From DATCSE01 sp036568605 (GTDB taxonomy: Bacteria; Pseudomonadota; Gammaproteobacteria; Burkholderiales; Burkholderiaceae_C): DNA of 15,187 nucleotides. The notes beneath the pieces were generated by a model. It saw nothing but the letters and a program-made list of their open reading frames with translations, was not told the DNA's origin and searched no databases. The position numbers were made by a program, and so were the translations under genes. The stretch's first letter is position 1. Every line of letters begins with the position of its first letter. The stretch is from assembly GCA_036568605.1 (NCBI GenBank), contig DATCSE010000219.1:1-15187 (forward strand), written 5' to 3'. Positions 5,929 through 12,518 of this stretch are shown here, one piece after another.

Positions 5929-8280
5929 GTGTTGCAAGACGCCCTCGAGCCGCGCGGCCCTGGCACGCGAGCCGAGGGATTGCTCCGCGATGCGGCGCCG
6001 CTGTCCGCCCATCCGTCACAGGCGCCCGGCCACGCCGGTGACTCCGGGTACGACTCGGCGCTGAACGAGCGCATCCCGGCATCGGGCGCCGCCTGGTCAT
6101 CGTCGCGCTGGATAGGCTGGCGGCTGCGCCTGCTGGTGCTGCTGACGCTGCTGGGCTGCGTCAGCGTGTTCGCGCTGACCAATTCGGTGGTCGGCATGCG
6201 CCATGTCGATGCGATGTGGCATGTCAACCCGCAGGGACAGGTCGAGCTGGCCGACAGCAGCGAGCCGGCCCTGAAGGCGCATCGCGGCCACGTGCTGGTC
6301 GGCGTCTCGGGGCGCGACGACACCCGCATCGCGCCGGTCGAGGCGTTGGCGCTGAAGCGTTCGGCGCGCTGGGTCGTCGACGACGCGACGCGCGAGCACC
6401 AGCGTGCTCTGCATGCCGGGCTCGCGGCGGCGTTCGCGCAACCACAGGTCAGGTTCCATTTTGCCGACGGCGTGGTCGTCAGCGTCGAGCCGCAGCCGCA
6501 TGCGCTGGTGGGGCTGCCACCGGTCTACTGGTTCCTGATCGGCGTCGCGCTCGCGCTGTACATGCTCGCGGTGATCGCGCTGCTGTCGCGGCCGTCGGCG
6601 CGCAACCTCGCCTACCTCGTGATGGCCTGGTGCCAGGCCGGCAACCTCGTGTTCATCGCGGTCGACTCGACGCTCGAGCTGGGCCTGCCCGACGCGTTCC
6701 TCGTGCTGGACATGCCAGTGCGCATGGCATTCGACCTGATCACCACGGCGGCGATGGTCAACGCGGCCTGCCTGCATCCGCGGCGCCTGCCGGGCTCGGG
6801 CTGGATCGCGATCGCAGGCTGGGTCTTCGCGCTCGTGCCGGTCGGCTTGCTGCTGATGCAGAAGCTGCCGCATGCGTGGTGGTGGGTCCAGCTGATCACG
6901 ATCGTGTTGGGGCTCACCGCGATCGCGCTGCTGAGCTGGTCGTACAACCTCGAGCGCCATCCCTTCGCGCTGGTGCTGCGGCGCTTCGGCGTCGTGATGA
7001 TCTCCACCTGGTCGCTGCTGACGCTGGCGCTGGGCGTCGCCCACGATCTGCCGGGCATGCCGAACAACATCGCCGACGTCGGCTCGATGATCTGGTATGT
7101 CTTCCTCGCATCGGTGTTGCTGCTGATCCCGTTCCTCGCGCGTTCGCAGACCTTCATGCGCGAGTTTTCGCTGCTGGCCGCGATCAGCACGGTGGCGACC
7201 TCGCTGGACCTGCTGTTCGTCGCGGTGTTTTCGCTCGGGCAGTTCACGTCGCTGACGCTGTCGCTGTTCGTCTCGCTCGCGATCTACTCCGGCGCACGGC
7301 AATGGATCCTGAACCAGCTGCTGGGCAGCAGCATGCTGACGACCGAGCGCATGTTCGAGCAGCTCTATCGCATCGCGCGCGAGGTCGAGGCCCGGCCGGA
7401 GCGCACGCCGGCGCTGCTGACCCAGCTGCTGCGCGACCTGTTCGACCCGCTGGAGGCAAACCTGGTCGACCGCAAGACCGCGAAGACGCGCGCCGCGACC
7501 GACGGCTCCAGCCTGCTGGTGCCGGTGCCGGAGCTGGACGGCTCGTTGTCGGCCGACGCCGCCGAGGAAGCCCTGCCGGCCGCGGTGATGATCCGCTTCG
7601 CGCATCGCGGGCGCCGGCTGTTCACGTCGGAGGACGCGCGCCTGACCGATCGCATCGTCGAGCAGCTGCGCCGCGCGGTGCACTTCGACCGCGCCGTCGA
7701 GCAGGGCCGCAGCGAGGAGCGGTTGCGCCTCGCGCAGGACCTGCATGACGACATCGGCGCGCGGCTGCTGACGCTGATGTACAAGGCCCAGTCGCCGGAG
7801 ATGGAAGACTACGTGCGGCACACGCTGCAGGACCTGAAGACGCTGACCCGCGGCCTGGCCGCGTCGAACCACCGCCTCTCGCACGCGGCGGCCGAGTGGA
7901 AGGCCGACCTGGCGCAACGCCTGACGGCGGCACACGTCGAGCTCAAATGGACGTTCACGTTCGACGAGGACATCCTGCTCAGCGTCGTGCAATGGTCGGC
8001 ATTGACCCGCGTGCTACGCGAGCTGGTCAGCAACGCGATCGCGCATGCGCAGGCGCAGACGCTGGAGATCGACTTCACGCTTGCCAACGACCGCATCGAG
8101 CTGGTGATCAGCGACGACGGCGTCGGCCACGATCCGCGCTCCTGGTCGCACGGCCTGGGCCTGGGCGGCGTCCGCAAGCGCGTCAAGCAGCTTGGCGGGC
8201 AGGTCGAGTGGCGCGAAATCATGCCGCACGGCATCTGCTGCCGGGTCGTGATCCGCCACATCTCGGCGGCGCACGGCTGA
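5929..8280 (+). CDS. Polytopic sensor histidine kinase (HisKA_3 / NarX-LiaS class)
   Basis: Membrane histidine kinase, 783 residues, probable partner of the preceding regulator. The cytoplasmic N-terminus (about 1-62) is followed by TM1 (about 64-85) and an extracytoplasmic segment (about 86-197). A block of roughly eight further hydrophobic helices comes next (about 198-454). A cytoplasmic part (about 470-590) looks GAF-like. The dimerisation helix ERLRLAQDLHDDIGARLL holds phospho-acceptor His606. The ATPase domain has the N-box LRELVSNAIAHA (Asn702), G1 SDDGVGHD and G2 GLGLGGVRKR. The start is GTG at 5929 with AAGGG six bases ahead. The sensor block resembles 7TM-type sensors in layout but I do not recognise its family, so the ligand is unknown. 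A small gap (73 bases) separates it from the Ser/Thr kinase gene. Confidence 0.93.
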   Translation: MLQDALEPRGPGTRAEGLLRDAAPLSAHPSQAPGHAGDSGYDSALNERIPASGAAWSSSRWIGWRLRLLVLLTLLGCVSVFALTNSVVGMRHVDAMWHVNPQGQVELADSSEPALKAHRGHVLVGVSGRDDTRIAPVEALALKRSARWVVDDATREHQRALHAGLAAAFAQPQVRFHFADGVVVSVEPQPHALVGLPPVYWFLIGVALALYMLAVIALLSRPSARNLAYLVMAWCQAGNLVFIAVDSTLELGLPDAFLVLDMPVRMAFDLITTAAMVNAACLHPRRLPGSGWIAIAGWVFALVPVGLLLMQKLPHAWWWVQLITIVLGLTAIALLSWSYNLERHPFALVLRRFGVVMISTWSLLTLALGVAHDLPGMPNNIADVGSMIWYVFLASVLLLIPFLARSQTFMREFSLLAAISTVATSLDLLFVAVFSLGQFTSLTLSLFVSLAIYSGARQWILNQLLGSSMLTTERMFEQLYRIAREVEARPERTPALLTQLLRDLFDPLEANLVDRKTAKTRAATDGSSLLVPVPELDGSLSADAAEEALPAAVMIRFAHRGRRLFTSEDARLTDRIVEQLRRAVHFDRAVEQGRSEERLRLAQDLHDDIGARLLTLMYKAQSPEMEDYVRHTLQDLKTLTRGLAASNHRLSHAAAEWKADLAQRLTAAHVELKWTFTFDEDILLSVVQWSALTRVLRELVSNAIAHAQAQTLEIDFTLANDRIELVISDDGVGHDPRSWSHGLGLGGVRKRVKQLGGQVEWREIMPHGICCRVVIRHISAAHG

Positions 8281-8353
8281 GCCGGCAGCCGCCGGAACAA
8301 CGGCTGCACAGCGTCGCATCTCGGCGCTTCCCAAAGGACGAGTAGCGCGGACA

Positions 8354-10807
8354 ATGCCCGTTGAACGACGCACACGACGCGTGAACGCCCCTGCCCGCTC
8401 CTCCCTGCCGCCCGGCTCGCCGACGACGATCGGCCGCTTCGAACTGCGCCGTGTGCTGGGCAGCGGCGCCCAGGCCACGGTCTGGCTCGCCTTCGACCCC
8501 CGGCTCGAGCGCGAGGTCAGCATCAAATGGATGAACCAGGCAGCCCAGGCGACGCCGGGCTACGACTGGCGGCGCGAGGCGCGCACCGTGAGCCGACTGA
8601 CCCACCCGAACATCGTGCCGGTGTTCGAGGCCGATCTGCACGAGGGCCGGCCGTTCCTGGTATTCGAGTACGTCATCGGCGACACGCTGGCCGAGCGGCT
8701 GCGCCGCGATGGCGCGATGGCACCGCGCGCCGCGGTCAACATGATGCTGGGCATGCTCGAAGGGCTGCAGGCGGCGCATGCGGCCGGCGTCGTGCACCGC
8801 GACTTGAAGCCGTCGAACGTGCTGGTCGATCCCGATGGGCGCGCCCGGGTGATGGACTTCGGCATCGCCGGGCTGATCCATGAAGGCGACGGCGACGACG
8901 GCATGATCGTCGGCTCGCCGGGCTACATCTCGCCTGAGGCGGCGCGCGGCGAAGCGCCGAGCCCGGCGATGGATGTGTTCTCGGCCGGCGTGCTGCTGAT
9001 CGAGATGATGACCGGCGAGCGGCTGCTGCGCGAGCCGGACGCCAGACGCGCGCTGCAGCGCGTGCTGAGCGAAGACCTGCAGCTTCCGCCGCAGCTCGCC
9101 GCCTCGGTCGACGACGTGCTGCGCGCGGTGCTGCGCCGCGCGATCGCACGCGACCCGATGCAGCGCCTGCCGACCGCCAGTGCGCTGCATGCCGCGCTGT
9201 CGCAGTGGATCAACCCGGCATCCACCAACCCGGAGGCCGGCGCCGAAGGCAACGGCAGCAGCGGCACGCTGGAATTCCTGCTGCGCCGCATGCGGCACCG
9301 CACCGACTTCCCGGCGATCTCGGAGTCCATCACGCGCATCCAGCGCATCGCCGACACCGACGACCAGAGCCTCGGCTCGCTGGCCGCCGAGGTCTCGCGC
9401 GACGTGGCGCTGACCAACAAGCTGCTGCGGCTGGTCAACACAGCGCAGTACTCGCATGCCGGCGGCGGATCGATCGGCACGGTGATGCGCGCGGTCGCGC
9501 TCGTCGGCTTCGCGGGCATCCGCAACATGGCGCTGTCGCTGGTGCTGCTCGAAGGCATGCAGGACAAGGGCCACGCGCACCGGCTGAAGGAAGAGTACCT
9601 GCGCTCGCTGATGGCCGGCGTGCTCGCGAACGAGCTCGCGCCGACCGCACGCGACGGCGAGGAAGCATTCGTCGGGGCGATGTTCCAGAACCTTGGCCGC
9701 CTGCTGACCGAGTACTACCTGCCCGAAGAAGCCCAGCAGATCCGGGATCTCTCGCGCCCGCCGGCGGGCCGCCCCGCGGTCAGCGAAACGCAGGCTTCGG
9801 TCAGCGTGCTGGGGTTGAGCTTCGACGAGCTGGGCCGCGGCGTCTCGCGCCACTGGGGCCTGCCCGAGAACCTGCAGCGCTGCATGATGCGCCCGACCGG
9901 AGAGCCGCCGGCGCGCACCACGGGCATCGAGCGGCTGCGCTGGCTGGGGCTCGCGGCCAACGAGGTGGCGAGCGCGCTGCTCGAGACCGAGCCGTCGCGA
10001 TCGCGGGCGCGCGTGCAAGTGATCGGCGAGCGTTATGCGAAGGCGCTGGGGCTGACGGCCAAGGACGTGCTGGCCGCCGTCGACCGTTCGCGCGAGCGAC
10101 TGCAGCAGACCACGCGGGCGCTGGACATCGTCGTGCCCGGTGCATCGCCGGCGCGCCGCTTGCTCGACCGTCCTGCCGCGAGCGCGAGCGATTCAGGCGA
10201 TGCGGCGACCGTCGTGTTGCCGAGGACCGAAACGATCACCGCGTCGCCAACGCCGCCGGCGACCCACGAGCCCACGGCGTCGGCGCAGCAGCTCTCCAGC
10301 GGCATCCAGCGCATCACCGACGCGATGGCCGGCGATGGCTTCCGCCTCAACGACGTGCTGCGCATGATCCTCGAGACCATGCACCAGGCGCTGGGCTTCC
10401 GCTCGATCGTGTTCAGCCTGCGCGATGCCAAGGCCGATGCGTTGACCGGGCGCTTCGCGATCGGAGAACGCGCGGAGGCGATGCGCGCCGCGTTCCATGT
10501 GCCGTTGCGCGCAGCGCCGGGCAAGGAGCCGGACTTGTTCACCAGCCTGTGCAGCAAGGGCCTGGACTCGGTGATCGCCGACGCGACCAGCCCCACGATC
10601 GCCGCGCGTCTTCCCGCGTGGTTCCGCGAGCGGGTCTCGGCGCCTTCGTTCGTCGTACTGCCGCTGATGGTCAAGGGGGCGCCGTTTGCGCTGATCTACG
10701 CAGACAAGGCAGAGCCCGGCGCGATCCGGTTCACGCCGCAGGAACTGGCGCTGCTCGGCACCTTGCGCAACCAGGCCGTGATGGCGTTCCGCCAGGCCGG
10801 CGGCTGA
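8354..10807 (+). CDS. Fused Ser/Thr protein kinase - HDOD - GAF signalling protein
   Basis: An 817-residue multidomain signalling protein with no obvious membrane segment. The Hanks-type kinase (about 28-285) has glycine loop GSGAQATV (36-43), Lys58 in VSIKWM, catalytic loop HRDLKPSN (Asp150), DFG (168-170) and SPE at the APE site (193-195), so it looks active. An HDOD domain follows (about 306-520; TDFPAISESITRIQ, VALTNKLLRLVNTAQYS, VGFAGIRNMALSLVLLE); this family is related to HD phosphohydrolases but lacks catalysis and acts in signalling. A low-complexity linker (about 595-645) leads to a GAF domain (about 650-815), the likely small-ligand sensor. It is co-directional with and 73 bases downstream of the histidine kinase. 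It converges with the PEP-CTERM gene, leaving a gap of only 4 bases. Substrates are unknown. Confidence 0.93.
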   Translation: MPVERRTRRVNAPARSSLPPGSPTTIGRFELRRVLGSGAQATVWLAFDPRLEREVSIKWMNQAAQATPGYDWRREARTVSRLTHPNIVPVFEADLHEGRPFLVFEYVIGDTLAERLRRDGAMAPRAAVNMMLGMLEGLQAAHAAGVVHRDLKPSNVLVDPDGRARVMDFGIAGLIHEGDGDDGMIVGSPGYISPEAARGEAPSPAMDVFSAGVLLIEMMTGERLLREPDARRALQRVLSEDLQLPPQLAASVDDVLRAVLRRAIARDPMQRLPTASALHAALSQWINPASTNPEAGAEGNGSSGTLEFLLRRMRHRTDFPAISESITRIQRIADTDDQSLGSLAAEVSRDVALTNKLLRLVNTAQYSHAGGGSIGTVMRAVALVGFAGIRNMALSLVLLEGMQDKGHAHRLKEEYLRSLMAGVLANELAPTARDGEEAFVGAMFQNLGRLLTEYYLPEEAQQIRDLSRPPAGRPAVSETQASVSVLGLSFDELGRGVSRHWGLPENLQRCMMRPTGEPPARTTGIERLRWLGLAANEVASALLETEPSRSRARVQVIGERYAKALGLTAKDVLAAVDRSRERLQQTTRALDIVVPGASPARRLLDRPAASASDSGDAATVVLPRTETITASPTPPATHEPTASAQQLSSGIQRITDAMAGDGFRLNDVLRMILETMHQALGFRSIVFSLRDAKADALTGRFAIGERAEAMRAAFHVPLRAAPGKEPDLFTSLCSKGLDSVIADATSPTIAARLPAWFRERVSAPSFVVLPLMVKGAPFALIYADKAEPGAIRFTPQELALLGTLRNQAVMAFRQAGG

Positions 10808-10811
10808 ACGA

Positions 10812-11390
10812 TCAGCTGCGTCGGTCGGCGCGCACGCGTACCGCCCCCGCCATCCCGGCCAGTCCGAGTGCGACCAGCAGGAACGTCGCGGGCTCCGGCA
10901 CCGGCGCGGCCGCGAAATTCGCGCTGCCGCCGTAGCTCGACGTGATGTGCGCGTCTTCGAAGAGCGACTTGGCGGTCCCGCTGAACTCGAGCCGGTAGTG
11001 GCCCGTGTCGAGCACGATCGCCGCGAACGAGACGTCGTTGCGCGGGAAGCCTTCCGGCGATGGGTTGGATGCGGATACGCCCGCCTCGACCAGATGCCCG
11101 CCGTCGTCGAACAGCGCCCCGGCGAGATCCGGGATGCTCCAGCGGTTGCTGAGCCCGGTGCTGACGAACGACGAGAACGTGAACGACTGGCCGGCCGCGA
11201 TCGAGAACGAGAAGACATCTTCGAACTCGCCGAAGAGGCCGCTGCGTTCGATCGGCAACGACACCGCCGCGCCGATGGTCCCGAGGTCGATCTCGTCGGC
11301 CTCGGCCGGTGTGGCGACGAGCGCCAGGGCTGCGAATGCGGCACCCGCGAGGGGTGCCAGCATCACGCGCGGAGAGCGCGAAAGCTTCAT
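10812..11390 (-). CDS. PEP-CTERM sorting-domain protein (exosortase substrate)
   Basis: Exported protein of 192 residues. The N-terminal signal peptide (about 1-31) has a basic start, a hydrophobic core and likely cleavage after TPAEA. The middle, about 130 residues, is acidic and beta-rich with no recognised enzyme motif. The C-terminus has VPEPATF (PEP at 165-167), a hydrophobic helix LLVALGLAGMAGAV and a basic tail RVRADRRS. This is the tripartite sorting signal processed by exosortase EpsH/XrtA-type enzymes, usually in bacteria that make an exopolysaccharide matrix. The start ATG at 11390 has a strong GGGAGG ribosome-binding site. No exosortase is in the window, so it must be encoded elsewhere. 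A sigma-54-type promoter candidate lies 64-80 bases upstream. Confidence 0.9.
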   Translation of the reverse strand: MKLSRSPRVMLAPLAGAAFAALALVATPAEADEIDLGTIGAAVSLPIERSGLFGEFEDVFSFSIAAGQSFTFSSFVSTGLSNRWSIPDLAGALFDDGGHLVEAGVSASNPSPEGFPRNDVSFAAIVLDTGHYRLEFSGTAKSLFEDAHITSSYGGSANFAAAPVPEPATFLLVALGLAGMAGAVRVRADRRS

Positions 11391-11453
11391 TCGAACCTCC
11401 CTTCGCACGCCGATGCATGGAACGGCGTACGCGGCGGAGTTTAGGCGTGGCGC

Positions 11454-11470
11454 TGCGCTTGGGGTGCCAA
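11454..11470 (-). promoter_or_regulatory. Candidate sigma-54 (-24/-12) promoter of the PEP-CTERM gene
   Basis: Read on the - strand the site is TTGGCACCCCAAGCGCA. It has a perfect TTGGCAC -24 element, and GC at -12 after the required ten bases between the GG and GC. Only the TT of the usual TTGC is replaced by GC. Initiation would fall near 11443, giving a leader of about 50 bases before the ATG at 11390. Consensus knowledge is established; use of this site is inferred. Confidence 0.55.
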
Positions 11471-11500
11471 GTCCCTGTTGCCAACGGTTTCGATCACGCC

Positions 11501-11521
11501 GGCGTACGGGCGGTGTACGCC
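11501..11521. promoter_or_regulatory. Inverted repeat upstream of the sigma-54-like site, possible activator or operator site
   Basis: GGCGTAC (11501-11507), seven bases, then GTACGCC (11515-11521) form a perfect inverted repeat. A further GGCGTAC half-site lies at 11424-11430, downstream of the predicted start of transcription. The palindrome would be centred about 70 bases upstream of that start, a place where an enhancer-binding activator could bind, though many bind further away. It lies also between the PEP-CTERM gene and the divergent phosphatase gene. The regulator is unknown. Confidence 0.35.
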
Positions 11522-11577
11522 CATGACAATTCGGTGACGGGCGCGGCCTCGCTGTCACGCTGCACTCGAGCTCGACG

Positions 11578-12312
11578 ATGAAGGGAGGCGTGTTGCAAGG
11601 GATAGGCCGCGAGATCGTGATGCAGGACGATCGCGTCCTGCTCTGGCTGAACCAGTTCCTGTTTCGCTGGCCGTCGCTGGATGAGTTCGCAGCCTGGCTG
11701 CTCAACGCGTACCTGTTCAAGTTCGGCCCCATCGTGCTGGTGATCTGCGCGCTGTGGTTCGCAAGATCTGCGCAGCAGGCGCATCGGCGGCAACAACTGC
11801 TCGAGTGCGTGCTGACCGGTATCGCCGCGCTGTTCGCCGGCCGCGCCCTGGCGTTGGTGCTGCCGTATCGCTTGCGGCCGGTCGCGAGGCCGGATCTGGA
11901 CTTCATCCAGGGCGTGGAAGTCGGTGCGCGGACCTGGAGCTCTTTCCCTAGCGACCACGCCGTGCTCGCGTTTGCGCTGGCCGCCTCGCTCTTCCGGCTC
12001 TCGCCGGGCATCGGCCTGTGGGCCGCGTTTCACGCCGCGATGTTCATCTGCCTGCCGCGGCTGTACTTCGGGTACCACTACCCGTCCGACCTGATCGGCG
12101 GCGCGTTGATCGGCGTGATGCTGGCATACGCTGCGTCACGATGGCCGGGACGCCATGCCGTCACCACGAAGCTGGCGCAGGTCGAAAGCATGCAACCGGG
12201 CCTTTTCTACACGACCGGCTTCGTCGTCTTGTTCGAGTTCACCGAGATGTTCGATTCGGTACGCGTGCTGGCCCGAGCCTTCTATCGAAGCCTGCACCAG
12301 TTCATCGCCTGA
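11578..12312 (+). CDS. PAP2-superfamily phosphatase, BcrC-like (probable undecaprenyl-diphosphate phosphatase)
   Basis: Integral membrane lipid phosphatase, 244 residues, with several hydrophobic helices (about 50-62, 76-96, 126-140, 144-160, 172-188). Motif 2 is SFPSDHA (122-128, His127). Motif 3 is R-x5-H-x3-D in PRLYFGYHYPSD (Arg161, His167, Asp171). Motif 1 is only partly kept: LPYRLRP has the RP but not the Lys six residues earlier. The PSDH variant and GYHYPSD pattern match BcrC/YbjG-type enzymes that recycle undecaprenyl diphosphate, the carrier lipid for peptidoglycan and polysaccharides. The C-terminal 50 residues are less typical. The start is uncertain: ATG at 11578 has a poor ribosome-binding site, and ATG at 11620 (Met15) is a reasonable alternative. 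Confidence 0.85.
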   Translation: MKGGVLQGIGREIVMQDDRVLLWLNQFLFRWPSLDEFAAWLLNAYLFKFGPIVLVICALWFARSAQQAHRRQQLLECVLTGIAALFAGRALALVLPYRLRPVARPDLDFIQGVEVGARTWSSFPSDHAVLAFALAASLFRLSPGIGLWAAFHAAMFICLPRLYFGYHYPSDLIGGALIGVMLAYAASRWPGRHAVTTKLAQVESMQPGLFYTTGFVVLFEFTEMFDSVRVLARAFYRSLHQFIA

Positions 12313-12353
12313 TTCGTCTGGCGTCGTCGCGCGATCGCGGCGGCCGAAAACGA

Positions 12354-12375
12354 AAGAGGCCCGTGCGGGCCTCTT
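12354..12375. terminator. Bidirectional intrinsic terminator
   Basis: AAGAGGCCCG (12354-12363) pairs perfectly with CGGGCCTCTT (12366-12375), a 10-bp stem with a very short loop. On the - strand the stem is followed by TTCGTTTTCGG, a good T-rich tail ending the tRNA-His transcript. On the + strand a weaker pyrimidine tail follows, which can serve the phosphatase gene. Confidence 0.8.
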
Positions 12376-12400
12376 CGTGTCTTTCCGTGTTTCTATATTC

Positions 12401-12477
12401 TGGGGTGGCTGATGGGACTCGAACCCACGACAACAGGAATCACAATCCTGGACTCTACCAACTGAGCTACAGCCACC
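12401..12477 (-). tRNA. tRNA-His (GUG anticodon)
   Basis: The - strand folds as a complete tRNA. The 5' end GGTGGCTG includes the encoded extra G at position -1, diagnostic of tRNA-His. TAGCTCAGTTGGTAGAG is the D arm, anticodon GTG lies at 12443-12441, and GGGTTCGAATCCC is the T arm. The acceptor 3' strand ends with discriminator C and an encoded CCA. The 5' end is 32 bases after the ppiD stop, and it is followed by a strong terminator. Confidence 0.98.
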
Positions 12478-12489
12478 GTCGAGCCCGTA

Positions 12490-12518
12490 AGTATAGCGTC
12501 TTGCTTTGCTTACTTCGA
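12490..12518 (-). promoter_or_regulatory. Candidate promoter of tRNA-His
   Basis: On the - strand, TATACT (12495-12490, five of six -10 matches) lies 12 bases before the mature tRNA 5' end. A weak -35 TCGAAG (12518-12513) is at the ideal 17-base spacing, overlapping the last codons of ppiD. The stretch between -10 and the tRNA is GC-rich (ACGGGCTCGAC), as often seen at stringently controlled stable-RNA promoters. The tRNA may also be read through from ppiD. Confidence 0.5.

Noticed and set aside
6097..7992. 631-codon open frame on the - strand opposite the histidine kinase
   Set aside because: The product is Gln/Arg/His-rich with no motifs and is the mirror of a well-supported kinase gene.
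8285..8307. Hairpin GCAGCCG / CGGCTGC between histidine kinase and Ser/Thr kinase genes as a terminator
   Set aside because: Seven base pairs with a nine-base loop and no following T-tract; too weak to call a terminator.
8219..10018. 599-codon open frame on the - strand opposite the Ser/Thr kinase
   Set aside because: Same codon-bias artefact; the + strand encodes intact kinase and HDOD motifs.
9205..10935. 576-codon + strand frame overlapping the kinase gene out of frame
   Set aside because: Low-complexity Arg/Gly/Ala product and no motifs; the real frame carries continuous domains through the same bases.
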